Assembly: GCF_049985285.1 (NCBI RefSeq)
Contig: NZ_JBNIEU010000001.1
Coordinates: forward strand, 1 to 64,000
DNA length: 64,000 bases
Reading direction: 5' to 3'
From: Aestuariirhabdus sp049985285
GTDB taxonomy: Bacteria; Pseudomonadota; Gammaproteobacteria; Pseudomonadales; Aestuariirhabdaceae
The translations under genes were made by a program, and so were the position numbers. Within the stretch, counting starts at the first letter, position 1, and each line of letters opens with the position of its first letter. Shown here in pieces: positions 34,162 to 43,321 of the stretch. Below the pieces are notes generated by a model that had not been told where the DNA came from, did no database searches, and saw only the letters and a list, made by a program, of their open reading frames with translations.

Positions 34162-35652
34162 ATGGGTGCCGAGATAGACCGTACCGAGTTTTCAAGCGCC
34201 GATTTCGAACGCTTTCGCCAGCGCTTGCGAGAGGGGCTGGAGCAGCTGGATCTTTTTCTCAAGCCCCCCCATGCTGGTGAGGGTCCCGCCAGCTTCGGTG
34301 CGGAGTTAGAACTCTATATCATCGACGCCGACGGCCAGCCCATGCCGATCAACCGGCAACTTGCGCTCCAATGTGCGGACGCCAACCTCTCCCTCGAACT
34401 CAATCGATTCAATATCGAGTACAACTTTCCTCCGATCCATAACAGCTCCACTCCCTTCCGGGACCTCCGCCAACAAATGGATGAAGCCCTTGGCAGGATC
34501 AATTCCATTGCGGGCCAACTGGAGGCACGCATAGTGCCGATCGGCATTCTACCGACCCTGAGAATGTGTCATATGGGTGAGGCCGCCATTACCGACAGCC
34601 CCCGCTACCGAGTGTTGGCCGATAGTTTGCGCAAACAGCGCGGCGAGGACTTCAGCATCAATATTAGCGGCCCAAACAGCCTGCAGATGCGCTGGCAGGA
34701 GATCACGCTTGAGGGTGCCAACACCTCCTTCCAGTACCATTACCGGGTCAGCCCTGCCAACTTTACCGATACCTATAATGCCGCCCAGTTGGTCAGCCCT
34801 TTACTGGTTGCGCTGGGGGCAAACTCCCCCCTGTTTCTCGGACACAGGCTATGGCACGAAACGCGCGTCGCCCTGTTTAAACAATCGATCGACCCTCGAA
34901 CACAAACCCCCTTGCACCGCAGCCAGCCCTCCCGCGTCTATTTTGGCCACCGCTGGGTCCAGCATGGAATTATCGAGTTATTTGAAGAGGGGGTGTCCCT
35001 GTTCCCTCCCCTGCTACCCATCGTGCAGGATGAATCTCCCGCTGCGCCCGATCATCACAGTGGCCCCTCCCTGGCGGAGTTGCGGCTTCACCAGGGAAGT
35101 ATCTGGAGCTGGAATCGACCGCTGTACGATCCCGCCGATGGCGGCCACCTGCGCATCGAACTGCGTGCACTTCCGGCCGGGCCAACCTCCCAGGATATGG
35201 CAGCACTGGCGGCCTTTGCCATCGGGCTGATTGAAGGGATACGGCCACAGATGCCCAGAATCACCGAATCGATGCCCTTTAGCACCTGCGAACAGAACTT
35301 CTATCGTGCCGCGAGAGAGGGGATCGCTACCCGACTGGTGTGGCCCGACCTGAAGCGCAGCACACTCAAAGAGACCAACCTGCCCGACCTGATCGAGACC
35401 CTGCTGCCCACCGCGCGCGAGGGCCTGCGCAGAATTGAAGTGGACGAAGAGGAGATTGAGCAACAGATGGAACTCGTAAGGCGTACCAGCCAGGCACAGA
35501 CCAACGGTGCGCTATGGCAACTTACCAGTTATCAGCGACTGAGTGCCCGCTACAAGCCTGCCGCCGCCCTTTCTGCGTTAGTGGAAACCTATTACCAGCG
35601 CCAGCAGAGTGGGCTTCCGGTATGCCAATGGAGGCTCGCGGATGAGGGCTAA
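34162..35652 (+). CDS. GCS2-type glutamate-cysteine ligase-like carboxylate-amine ligase
   Basis: A 496-aa protein of the glutamate-cysteine-ligase-2/carboxylate-amine ligase family (YbdK type, glutamine-synthetase-like fold). Characteristic are FGAELELYIIDADGQPM near residue 48, with metal-binding acidic residues, SLELNRFNIEYNFPP, and RIELRALPAGPTSQDM near residue 330. The family forms amide bonds with ATP, but substrates are known for few members. ATG 34162 follows GGGGGGAG; a TTG directly before it is less likely. It overlaps the downstream deacylase gene by 11 bp, so the ligase and hydrolase are translationally coupled. Confidence 0.82.
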   Translation: MGAEIDRTEFSSADFERFRQRLREGLEQLDLFLKPPHAGEGPASFGAELELYIIDADGQPMPINRQLALQCADANLSLELNRFNIEYNFPPIHNSSTPFRDLRQQMDEALGRINSIAGQLEARIVPIGILPTLRMCHMGEAAITDSPRYRVLADSLRKQRGEDFSINISGPNSLQMRWQEITLEGANTSFQYHYRVSPANFTDTYNAAQLVSPLLVALGANSPLFLGHRLWHETRVALFKQSIDPRTQTPLHRSQPSRVYFGHRWVQHGIIELFEEGVSLFPPLLPIVQDESPAAPDHHSGPSLAELRLHQGSIWSWNRPLYDPADGGHLRIELRALPAGPTSQDMAALAAFAIGLIEGIRPQMPRITESMPFSTCEQNFYRAAREGIATRLVWPDLKRSTLKETNLPDLIETLLPTAREGLRRIEVDEEEIEQQMELVRRTSQAQTNGALWQLTSYQRLSARYKPAAALSALVETYYQRQQSGLPVCQWRLADEG

Positions 35653-36664
35653 AGACACCCTGCACTGGATACCCGCAGACTCGGGGCTCAGGCTTGGCGA
35701 TAGCCCCCTCGAGTTTATCCGCCAGCTTCCCGGCCCTGGGGCCATCTGGCTGGAGGGTGAGGAGCGGGATCGCACCCGCGCCCTGTGCACCCTGCTCCAT
35801 GGCAACGAACCCTCAGGCGCCAGTGCAATTTGGCACTTTCTGCGCCGCGGCCTGAAACCCCACACCAACGCATTATTTATCATCGCATCCGTACAAGCGG
35901 CTTTGACAGCCCCTGTGTTCAGCCACCGCATGCTACCCGAACACCGCGACCTCAACCGCTGTTTTCGCCCTCCCTTCGATGACAGCCGTGGCCAGCTGGC
36001 ACAGCAGATTCTGCAAGTGATCAGCCGCCACCAACCGGAGGCTCTACTGGATATCCACAACACGTCGGGTTCCGGCCCCGCGTTCGGCGTTTCGATCAAC
36101 GGCGACGAGCGCCATCGCGCGCTAGCCTCGCTCTTTACCAATGACCTGATCGTTACCGACCTGCGTCTGGGGGCCTTAATGGAGCTGAGCGACGATCTAC
36201 AGCCTACGGTCACCATCGAGTGCGGTGGCAGCCAGGATCCCGCATCGGATCTGGTGGCGCGGGAGGGACTCTACCGCTTTCTTTGTAGCGATTCGGTGCT
36301 CCACAGCGGTGCTGCCGACTCCGTCACCTGCTACCACAACCCCCTGCGACTTGAGTTAGCCGAGGGAACCCGGTTGCGCTACAGCACCGCTCCCGACGCC
36401 GATGCCGATGCCGACCTCGTCATGAGGTCCGATGCCGAAGCACTTAACTACGGTACCACTTCGGCACAAGAGCCTATCGCCGCTCTGGGTCCACAGGGGT
36501 TGAGCAAGTTAAGGGTGATGGGGCCTGCGGGTGCGCTACCGGTCGAGCACTACTTCGAAGCACGCAACGGCCTACTCTATAGCCGGCAACCGATGCGGCT
36601 GTTTATGGTCACCACCCGCCTCGAAATCGCACTCAGCGACTGCCTGTTTTACTTTATGGGATAG
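35642..36664 (+). CDS. Succinylglutamate desuccinylase/aspartoacylase family hydrolase
   Basis: A 340-aa zinc-dependent deacylase of the AstE/AspA (M14-like) family. Zinc ligands are visible in LHGNEPSGASAIWHFL (HxxE) and LLDIHNTSG (third His); RDLNRCF contributes substrate-binding Arg/Asn. It cleaves an N-acyl or carboxyamide bond in an unknown substrate. ATG 35642 lies inside the end of the ligase gene behind GGAGG; an upstream ATG at 35609 is less likely. The pairing of an amide-forming and an amide-hydrolysing enzyme suggests formation and turnover of the same metabolite. Confidence 0.83.
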   Translation: MRAKDTLHWIPADSGLRLGDSPLEFIRQLPGPGAIWLEGEERDRTRALCTLLHGNEPSGASAIWHFLRRGLKPHTNALFIIASVQAALTAPVFSHRMLPEHRDLNRCFRPPFDDSRGQLAQQILQVISRHQPEALLDIHNTSGSGPAFGVSINGDERHRALASLFTNDLIVTDLRLGALMELSDDLQPTVTIECGGSQDPASDLVAREGLYRFLCSDSVLHSGAADSVTCYHNPLRLELAEGTRLRYSTAPDADADADLVMRSDAEALNYGTTSAQEPIAALGPQGLSKLRVMGPAGALPVEHYFEARNGLLYSRQPMRLFMVTTRLEIALSDCLFYFMG

Positions 36665-36666
36665 GG

Positions 36667-37395
36667 TTACTCCTCAAACCCCTGACGCAGGGCGCGCAAA
36701 CGTGCCGCGTTGGCTCCCAGGTCACTGCGACCGATACGCGATGCCGACCGCATGTCGACGCGTGCGCCCTCCCCGTAAGGCCGAATCCGGATCACCAGAT
36801 CATCCTTGAATCCAAACAACAAGCTGGTCACTACCGCCTCCAGGCGCCCCCGTTGCGGCTCATCCGCCACCAGCTCCCATCCCCTGGCTTTTATCATCGC
36901 CTTGAGTCGAATATAGGCCTGCTCAGGGTCCACAGGGGTGATCAATGGCTGCAGGTCCGGATAAGCTGTCTGTTGCAGCGCCGCGATGGAATCGCCTTCG
37001 TAGTCGGTTACGTGGTCCTGAGGGGTTCGCAGGGACACCACAGCCTCAAATTGAGGCGGGTTGCGGGTATCGGTGGAGAGATCATGGATAAAAGGATGGC
37101 TTCGGGCTTTGTACACTTGTACGGCGTAGAGGGCCAACACAACCACGCTGATCAATACCACCCAACTCCCCCGGGATACCAGCGAACGCTCCCGTTGGCG
37201 GCGAGCGGCGAGCGCCAATACGATACCCAGCAGTAAAGTGATCAGGGTAAGAATAACATTGGCCTGCAACAGCAAGAAGGCGGTGCCAAACTCCCAAACA
37301 CCCGCCCGAAATCCCGCCACGGACACCGGAAATAGCACCAGTGCCAGCAATATCGCAGGTAACAACACTACTCCCAGCCGTTCTGTTCGGGTCAT
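36667..37395 (-). CDS. DUF1499 family membrane protein
   Basis: A 242-aa protein with three predicted membrane helices (about 10-95) and a C-terminal DUF1499 domain (about 110-240) seen in TRNPPQFEAVVSLR, AYPDLQPLITPVDPEQAY and VDMRSASRIGRSDLGANAARL. Function unknown. ATG 37395 follows GAGGAG; an ATG at 37419 gives a longer form with a poorer site. It is convergent with the deacylase gene, 2 bp apart. Confidence 0.82.
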   Translation of the reverse strand: MTRTERLGVVLLPAILLALVLFPVSVAGFRAGVWEFGTAFLLLQANVILTLITLLLGIVLALAARRQRERSLVSRGSWVVLISVVVLALYAVQVYKARSHPFIHDLSTDTRNPPQFEAVVSLRTPQDHVTDYEGDSIAALQQTAYPDLQPLITPVDPEQAYIRLKAMIKARGWELVADEPQRGRLEAVVTSLLFGFKDDLVIRIRPYGEGARVDMRSASRIGRSDLGANAARLRALRQGFEE

Positions 37396-37573
37396 TCCGC
37401 CACTCCTCAAGGGTGCCATATACCTATTTTAGTCACATTCTTAAAACCCCGAAAACTATAGTACAGAAAAGTTCTTATGACGTTGACATCTAAGGAGCCT
37501 GGCCTGTTCAGACACCCTGGGTTACCGTAACCTTTGACCTCAATAAGATACCCACCCTCAGGACATAGCGACC

Positions 37574-38041
37574 ATGACACCCGCAGTAAAGGCCGCAGAG
37601 CGCGCCGGCATCTCATTTTCCCTTCATCACTACGAGCACGATCCTGCCAACACCCAGTATGGCGATGAAGCCGCCAAAGCCCTGGGGATCTGCAAAGATC
37701 GGGTATTCAAGACCCTGATTGCCGAGCTCAGTGGAGAGCTCGTCGTCGCCGTGATACCGGTATCCTGTCAACTGAACCTGAAAGCCCTCGCCAAGGTGAT
37801 GGGCGCAAAGCGCGCGGTTATGGCCGAGGTCGCCAAGGCAGAACGAAGTAGCGGCTATGTCGCCGGTGGGATCAGCCCCCTGGGACAACGCAGGCCCCTG
37901 AGAACCTGTATAGACCAGAGCGCCTTTGCCCTTGATCGCATCCATGTCAGTGCTGGGCGGCGCGGACTGGAGATCGAAATGACGGCCTCGGATCTGCAAC
38001 ATCTGACTCGCGCCACGGCAGCGACCATCGGCGAGCCCTGA
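37574..38041 (+). CDS. ybaK: Cys-tRNA(Pro)/Cys-tRNA(Cys) deacylase YbaK
   Basis: A 155-aa trans-editing factor of the YbaK/EbsC family that hydrolyses cysteine from mischarged tRNA-Pro. Family features are FKTLIAELSGELVVAVIPVSCQ, with the conserved lysine of the active-site pocket, and YVAGGISPLGQRRPL. A perfect GGTTAC-C-GTAACC palindrome (37520-37532) lies in the leader, 41 bp before the start; its meaning is unknown. Confidence 0.93.
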   Translation: MTPAVKAAERAGISFSLHHYEHDPANTQYGDEAAKALGICKDRVFKTLIAELSGELVVAVIPVSCQLNLKALAKVMGAKRAVMAEVAKAERSSGYVAGGISPLGQRRPLRTCIDQSAFALDRIHVSAGRRGLEIEMTASDLQHLTRATAATIGEP

Positions 38042-38091
38042 GCCCGGCGTCTTCACCCTCGCCTGCTCTACTTACGGCTTGCCTTAACAAA

Positions 38092-38132
38092 TGAATCATG
38101 GTTCACTTCTTATTAAAGTGAATCAAGGTTCA
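38092..38132. promoter_or_regulatory. Two copies of a dyad operator upstream of tetR
   Basis: TGAATCATGGTTCA (38092-38105) and TGAATCAAGGTTCA (38119-38132) differ at one base. Each is an imperfect dyad (TGAA-N6-TTCA), repeated at a 27-bp interval, and the second ends 4 bp before the tetR start codon. Such paired dyads next to a TetR-type gene are most simply autoregulatory operators. A TATTAA between them (38111-38116) may be the -10. Confidence 0.65.
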
Positions 38133-38136
38133 TATC

Positions 38137-38781
38137 ATGGCTTATCGAGCAACCCCCGCAACCGAAGCCCACAAGCGGGATCTAAAACATCGCTTGTTAC
38201 ACAGCGCCCTCAATATCGTCTCCCGAGAGGGCTTCGCCGGCCTCAGTATCAGTGCCGTTGCCGTCGAGTGCGGAGTGGCAACCGGAACCCTCTACCGCTA
38301 CTTCAGCAATAAAGCCGAGCTTTGTGCGGCGCTCTTTGCTCTCGCATCCCAAAAAGAGGTCGACCAAGTAGCACAGGCGGCCTGCCGCCATACCGATGCC
38401 GCCGATAACCTTGCCAGCGCTATCGCCACCTTCGCCCACAGGGCGCTCAGAAACCCTCGCCTGGCCTGGGCACTGATCGCCGAGCCCGCCGACCCGTTGG
38501 TCGAACAGGAACGCCTGAGTTATCGCCAGGCCTACGCCCAGGTCTTTGCCCGCTTAGTGCGCAAAGGTCTTGAACAGCATCGCTTTGACTGTACCAACCC
38601 GGATCTGGTGGCCGCTGCACTGGTAGGAGCACTGGCCGAATCCCTGCTGGGGCCCCTCAGCCCCGCAACCCCAAATCAAACCCACGATCAAAGCGTCCTT
38701 GAGATGCAGCAATTTGCCTTGCGTGCACTGGGTAGCAATCCATTACCCGCACTTACCGGAGAGCCCCATGACCCGTTCTAA
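38137..38781 (+). CDS. TetR-family transcriptional regulator
   Basis: A 214-aa repressor with an N-terminal TetR helix-turn-helix (residues about 15-60: LLHSALNIVSREGFAGLSIS, then GVATGTLYRYFSNKAELCAA) and a helical ligand-binding domain. Two near-identical dyads directly upstream are its likely operators. The downstream aidB-type gene starts 14 bp before its stop, so regulator and acyl-CoA dehydrogenase form an operon. The inducer is probably an acyl-CoA or related lipid, by analogy with other TetR/acyl-CoA dehydrogenase pairs. Confidence 0.9.
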   Translation: MAYRATPATEAHKRDLKHRLLHSALNIVSREGFAGLSISAVAVECGVATGTLYRYFSNKAELCAALFALASQKEVDQVAQAACRHTDAADNLASAIATFAHRALRNPRLAWALIAEPADPLVEQERLSYRQAYAQVFARLVRKGLEQHRFDCTNPDLVAAALVGALAESLLGPLSPATPNQTHDQSVLEMQQFALRALGSNPLPALTGEPHDPF

Positions 38782-40423
38782 TTACCTTGCTGAAACCCAC
38801 GAAGTCAGCAACACGCCCCCTCCCCTGCACAATTACAACCTGTACCAGCAAGATACCGCGCTGAAGGAGGCCGTTGCCCGAGAGGGAGCCCACTGGGCCC
38901 ACCATCAACTGCTGTGCTATGGCGAACAGACCGGCAGCGAAGAGATGATCGAATGGGGCCACCTGGCGAACCGGCATAAGCCGGAATTTAATACCCACGA
39001 CCGCTACGGACACCGCATCGATCAGGTGGACTTCCACCCCAGCTACCACCAACTCATGGAACGTGCCATCGGCGAGGGCATCCCTTCCCAGCCCTGGACC
39101 ACGCCAAAACCGGGGGCCCATGTCGCCCGTGCAGCGCTCAACTACCTGCAGTCCCAGGTGGAAGCCGGGCACGGCTGCCCGCTGACGATGACCTTTGCCG
39201 CCGTACCAACGCTGCTCAAACATCCAGGAGTTGCTAGCCGCTGGCTGCCGTTGATGCACTCGGGCCGCTACGACCCTCGCAACCTGCCGATCGCCCAAAA
39301 ACGGGGAGCGACCATCGGCATGGCGATGACCGAAAAACAGGGAGGGTCCGATGTCCGCGCCAACTCAACCCGTGCCTACCCCATCGCCGACGATGAAATT
39401 GGCCAACGCTTTCAACTGGTGGGGCATAAGTATTTCGTTTCGGCCCCCATGAGTGATGCCTTCCTGATGCTGGCCTACACGGATAGGGGGCTGAGCTGCT
39501 TTTTGGTGCCACGTTGGTTGGAGGACGGGCACAAGAACCCAATGCAGATTCTGCGCCTTAAAGAGAAGTGCGGTAACGCCTCCAACGCCTCCTCTGAGGC
39601 GGAGCTGCGGGGCGCCGAAGGCTGGTTGATCGGCGAGGAGGGTCGAGGGGTAGCCAACATTCTGGAGATGGTCGCCCTCACCCGCTTCGATTGCATGGTG
39701 GGCTCGGCCGCAGGTATGCGCCAAGCGAGCGTGCAGGCACTCCACCATTGCCATCACCGTGCCGCGTTTGGCAAGGTACTCGACCAGCAGCCCTTGATGC
39801 AGAACGTGTTAGCGGATTTGGCCATAGAAAGTGAAGCCGCCATGATGATGGCGATGCGCATGGCGCGGGCGCTCGATAGCAACGATGAACGCGACGCGCT
39901 CCTGGTTCGACTCGGAACTGCCATTGGAAAGTACTGGATTTGCAAACGTACTCCGGGGCACGCCTACGAGGCCATGGAGTGTATTGGTGGCAGCGGGGTG
40001 ATGGAGACCACGATCATGCCTCGCCTCTACCGCGAAGCCCCGGTCAATGCCATCTGGGAGGGTAGCGGTAACGTGCAGGCACTGGATATGCTTCGCACGC
40101 TGCATAGGGAACCCGAGGCCCTGGAGGTGGTACGTGACGAAATCATGCTGGGCAGGGGTCTGCACGATCAGTTCGACCGCTTTATCACCCCCCTTGATAC
40201 CCTCTTCGCCAACCCCGCCGAATTTGAATACCGTGCCCGTCATATCGCAGGGCAGCTGGCACTAGCGATTCAGGCCAGTGTGTTACTACGCAGCGGCAGC
40301 GACACTGTCGCAGACGCCTTTTGCCAGTCACGCTTAGGGCAGGGCAATGGATGGCTCTACGGCGATCTCCCAGTGGGGATCGACTGCGCTGCAATTATCG
40401 ATCGGGCTCGCCCCAAACTCTAA
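38768..40423 (+). CDS. AidB-type acyl-CoA dehydrogenase
   Basis: A 551-aa acyl-CoA dehydrogenase family flavoprotein of the AidB group. FAD/substrate motifs include GMAMTEKQGGSDVRANSTRA and AMECIGGSGVMETTIMPRLYREAPVNAIWEGSG. E. coli AidB is induced by alkylation damage and binds DNA; whether this homologue does the same is uncertain. An upstream ATG at 38699 lies within tetR; ATG 38768 behind GGAGAG matches the family N-terminus (MTRSNYLAETHEVSNTPPP). It overlaps tetR by 14 bp and would be controlled by it. Confidence 0.88.
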   Translation: MTRSNYLAETHEVSNTPPPLHNYNLYQQDTALKEAVAREGAHWAHHQLLCYGEQTGSEEMIEWGHLANRHKPEFNTHDRYGHRIDQVDFHPSYHQLMERAIGEGIPSQPWTTPKPGAHVARAALNYLQSQVEAGHGCPLTMTFAAVPTLLKHPGVASRWLPLMHSGRYDPRNLPIAQKRGATIGMAMTEKQGGSDVRANSTRAYPIADDEIGQRFQLVGHKYFVSAPMSDAFLMLAYTDRGLSCFLVPRWLEDGHKNPMQILRLKEKCGNASNASSEAELRGAEGWLIGEEGRGVANILEMVALTRFDCMVGSAAGMRQASVQALHHCHHRAAFGKVLDQQPLMQNVLADLAIESEAAMMMAMRMARALDSNDERDALLVRLGTAIGKYWICKRTPGHAYEAMECIGGSGVMETTIMPRLYREAPVNAIWEGSGNVQALDMLRTLHREPEALEVVRDEIMLGRGLHDQFDRFITPLDTLFANPAEFEYRARHIAGQLALAIQASVLLRSGSDTVADAFCQSRLGQGNGWLYGDLPVGIDCAAIIDRARPKL

Positions 40424-40432
40424 GCCTGCTGG

Positions 40433-40462
40433 CAGACCGGCTACCCCAAGTTGACCGGTCTG
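40433..40462. terminator. Hairpin between convergent aidB-type and pqiC genes
   Basis: CAGACCGG (40433-40440) pairs perfectly with CCGGTCTG (40455-40462), an 8-bp stem with a 14-base loop, midway in the 47-bp gap between two converging genes. There is no proper T-run on either side, so it is a plausible but weak bidirectional terminator. Confidence 0.45.
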
Positions 40463-40470
40463 TTACTCGG

Positions 40471-41034
40471 TTATAGCGTGGCGCCTATCTCCCGTGCAAG
40501 ATCGATCAGGAGCTGTTTCTCTGCGGCCACCAGTGCCGCATAACCATCCTCGCTTAGGGGACGACTACCAGACCAGCTGTAATTGCTGCGCTGCTTATCT
40601 TCACCACTGCCCTGGGTTAGCTGCCAGTACGCCACCAGCACCGCATCCCCATTCTTGGTGCCGTGGAGCTGGTCGATCTCAATCAACAAACGCTGAGTAC
40701 CAACGCTCGCCGCCTGCAAGCCATTGCCGACCGGCTTGCCAGAACTGGCCGACACCTCGTTCGCCATAAACTGCATCAGGCTGTGGCGCAGTGGTTCGGC
40801 CCATAAATGATAATCTGCAGTCTGGATCTCCCCCTCTTCCGATTCCAACACCAAACCATCCTGGTCGATGTAAGTGGCCACATCAACCGACACCAAAATA
40901 ACTCCGGTGCCCGTTGCCATAGCGCTATCGCTCAGCTGAGCATCGGATCGCAGCAAGTAATGGCTGGAGGAGGTAGGGGTCGATAAGCAGCCTCCGAGCA
41001 GGATTGAAACAAGAAAAACGACTAGTACTCTCAT
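40471..41034 (-). CDS. pqiC: PqiC/YmbA-type outer-membrane lipoprotein
   Basis: A 187-aa lipoprotein (lipobox SILLGGC, acylated Cys16) of the PqiC family, which caps the PqiB tunnel at the outer membrane in intermembrane lipid transport. Family residues include HYLLRSDAQ at the mature N-terminus and VDVATYIDQDGLVL. The start overlaps the pqiB stop as ATGA (41031-41034). It is the last gene of pqiA-pqiA-pqiB-pqiC. Confidence 0.85.
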   Translation of the reverse strand: MRVLVVFLVSILLGGCLSTPTSSSHYLLRSDAQLSDSAMATGTGVILVSVDVATYIDQDGLVLESEEGEIQTADYHLWAEPLRHSLMQFMANEVSASSGKPVGNGLQAASVGTQRLLIEIDQLHGTKNGDAVLVAYWQLTQGSGEDKQRSNYSWSGSRPLSEDGYAALVAAEKQLLIDLAREIGATL

Positions 41035-42704
41035 TGGGCTCGTGCCTCCGGTATCAAATCATGCTTGCTAGGCGCAGGTAGCATCGTTGCCGTCCCCTTT
41101 AACGAATGGGTCAGGGAATCCATGTTTTTCAGGGTTCGGTTAAGCTCATAAACGCTACCTTCCAGCTCTTTGTAGAGTTGTGAGTCAGGAGACAACCCCT
41201 CCAGTGTAGCGCGCAGGGTAACCAGCGTACCTTCCAGCTCCCTGTAGATCGGTGATTCCGGCGACAGTCCTTCGAGGGTAATGCGCAGCGCCGAAAGGGT
41301 CTCCTCCAGCTTTTGTGGGATCTGCCGCGTTGACCGATCCTTCAATATCCGGTCCATCGAGGCCAACGAGTTTTCCAACTGGCCAATGGCGCCGTTGGCA
41401 GAGTTCACCGTGGTATTGAGGGGTAACTTATTCAGTTTATCCATAAACGAGGAAACCGATACCATGATGCTATCGAGCCCACCCGCCAAGCTCGGTATCA
41501 CTTTATAGTTAACAAACGTCCCCAACTGCTGCGGTTTTTCGGTGGGATAAAAATCCAGCGCAATTGACTGGCTCCCGGTCAGCATATTGCCGGTTCGCAC
41601 GCTGGCGCGCAGCCCCTGGGGTACAGATCGTTTAATCCCCGCCTTCAGCTCCTCAACGGATTCTATCGTATCGGCCATATCCAAGCGGCCTGGCTCCAGA
41701 TAGATAAGGACCGGTATCGCCTCCCCGGTTCCAGACCGATCCGATTCGGACAGCTCTTTTAGCATGATCCGAACCACCCGCCCGGCATTAACCCCACGGT
41801 AGGTGACCGACGCACCCGGGGTCAGCCCACCCACATCCTGCTTAAATAGCACAACATAATAAAGACCGTGCTCGTAGGTCAGTTCTTGTGCCGCTTCAAA
41901 ACTCTCATATAAGGTGAAGGTTGTATTTTCTGCAACCGTCTCACCCGGAGAAAGGCTATCGGGCACGCCAAAGGCGACCCCGCCGGAGAGCATCGTTTCC
42001 AGCGACCCGGCCCTGAGGCTAAACCCTTCCGCAGATGCATTGAGGGAGATACCGCTGGTATTCCAGAAGCGAACCGAGCTATTTATAAACTGATGGTAGG
42101 GCGCATCAATAAACAGATCGTAATGAATTTTTCCCGTTATTTCGTCCAGCCGCATGGTTTCTACCCGGCCGACCGGGTAACCCTGGAACAACACCTGATC
42201 ACCGGCAGAAACCGAAGAGACCTCAGCCGACACCAGCTTCAAACGCAGCCCGGGAGCTCCTGCGCGAGTCTGGGGAGGCGATTCCAGCCCTGTATAACTT
42301 TTTACCCCCTCTTTGCCGGTGCCCGGTGCCAGTTTAATGTAGGCTCCCGAGAGAATCGTCCCCAGTCCGCTAATGCCCCCGGCGCCAACTCGAACGCGCT
42401 CCACCCAGAACAGGCTATCCTCTCGCAACAGGTGTTCGTAGTCTTTATCCAGTTTCGCATGAACCACTACGCCGCTAACGTCTTTATTCAGATCGATCGC
42501 TTCAACCTGGCCAATATCGACATTCAACAACTTAACCTTGGTCTTCCCTGCGGTTAGATCTGCTGCAGTGGCGAAACTGATATCAACGGTCGGCCCCTCA
42601 TTAACGAGGCTGTGCACCACCATCCCTGCGCCCAATACCGCGGCAAGAATAGGCACGATCCAGATTTTAGAGAGTCCCCTTTTTTTACTGACTTCAGGCT
42701 TCAT
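41031..42704 (-). CDS. pqiB: Intermembrane transport protein PqiB (MCE family)
   Basis: A 557-aa MCE protein with one N-terminal membrane anchor (IWIVPILAAVLGAGMVVHSL) and three MlaD/MCE domains (starting near residues 45, 160 and 285), then a long helical C-terminus with repeats (LEGLSPESPIYRELEG and LEGLSPDSQLYKELEG). In E. coli PqiB forms a hexameric tunnel spanning the periplasm. The ATG at 42704 lies 2 bp after the pqiA stop. Confidence 0.92.
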   Translation of the reverse strand: MKPEVSKKRGLSKIWIVPILAAVLGAGMVVHSLVNEGPTVDISFATAADLTAGKTKVKLLNVDIGQVEAIDLNKDVSGVVVHAKLDKDYEHLLREDSLFWVERVRVGAGGISGLGTILSGAYIKLAPGTGKEGVKSYTGLESPPQTRAGAPGLRLKLVSAEVSSVSAGDQVLFQGYPVGRVETMRLDEITGKIHYDLFIDAPYHQFINSSVRFWNTSGISLNASAEGFSLRAGSLETMLSGGVAFGVPDSLSPGETVAENTTFTLYESFEAAQELTYEHGLYYVVLFKQDVGGLTPGASVTYRGVNAGRVVRIMLKELSESDRSGTGEAIPVLIYLEPGRLDMADTIESVEELKAGIKRSVPQGLRASVRTGNMLTGSQSIALDFYPTEKPQQLGTFVNYKVIPSLAGGLDSIMVSVSSFMDKLNKLPLNTTVNSANGAIGQLENSLASMDRILKDRSTRQIPQKLEETLSALRITLEGLSPESPIYRELEGTLVTLRATLEGLSPDSQLYKELEGSVYELNRTLKNMDSLTHSLKGTATMLPAPSKHDLIPEARAQ

Positions 42705-42706
42705 AT

Positions 42707-43321
42707 TTAATCATCCGTTGTATCGGTTTGGTCCCACAACAAACGTGGGTCAAAGCTCTCCGCTGCCACCATAGTCACAATGACTACCCCGGCAAAAGCG
42801 AGGGCCGCTACTCCCGGGCGAATCGCAATCAATCCTCCAAGGCTCACCAACGCCACCAAAATAGCCACCACAAAAACATCCACCATCGACCACTTGCCGA
42901 CAAACTCAGTGATGCGGTACATCACACTGCGCTTACGAGCCTGCAGGCCATCACCGCTATAGGCGCACCAGCACAGGTAATACATAGACAGTAACTTCCC
43001 CACCGGCACCATTACGCTGGCGATGAAGATCACCGCCGCAATCGGGACCGAGCCCAGTTCGATCAGCAAAACTACGCCACCCAGTATGGTACTGGGCTCC
43101 GAACTGCCAAGTTGATCGGTAATCATAATAGGGAATATATTGGCGGGTATATACAGCACCGTGGCCGTTAACAGCAACGCAAGGGTTCGCTGCAAACTGT
43201 CCGGTGTACGCTGGTGCAAGGCGGAACCGCAACGGGGGCATTGATGCAGCTCTTTCGACGCCAACTTAAAGCAGGCATGGCAGCTCGACAGGTTTTTGGA
43301 TAGCGCTGTGGGCCGCGACAT
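42707..43321 (-). CDS. pqiA: PqiA half-protein (second), membrane subunit
   Basis: A 204-aa protein with an N-terminal zinc-ribbon-like CHAC...CPRC motif and four predicted membrane helices, equal to one half of E. coli PqiA (about 417 aa, two such modules). It overlaps the first half by one base (TGATG at 43319-43323). The split of PqiA into two adjacent single-module genes is common in Pseudomonas-like genomes. It forms the inner-membrane part of the Pqi lipid transport system. Confidence 0.88.
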   Translation of the reverse strand: MSRPTALSKNLSSCHACFKLASKELHQCPRCGSALHQRTPDSLQRTLALLLTATVLYIPANIFPIMITDQLGSSEPSTILGGVVLLIELGSVPIAAVIFIASVMVPVGKLLSMYYLCWCAYSGDGLQARKRSVMYRITEFVGKWSMVDVFVVAILVALVSLGGLIAIRPGVAALAFAGVVIVTMVAAESFDPRLLWDQTDTTDD

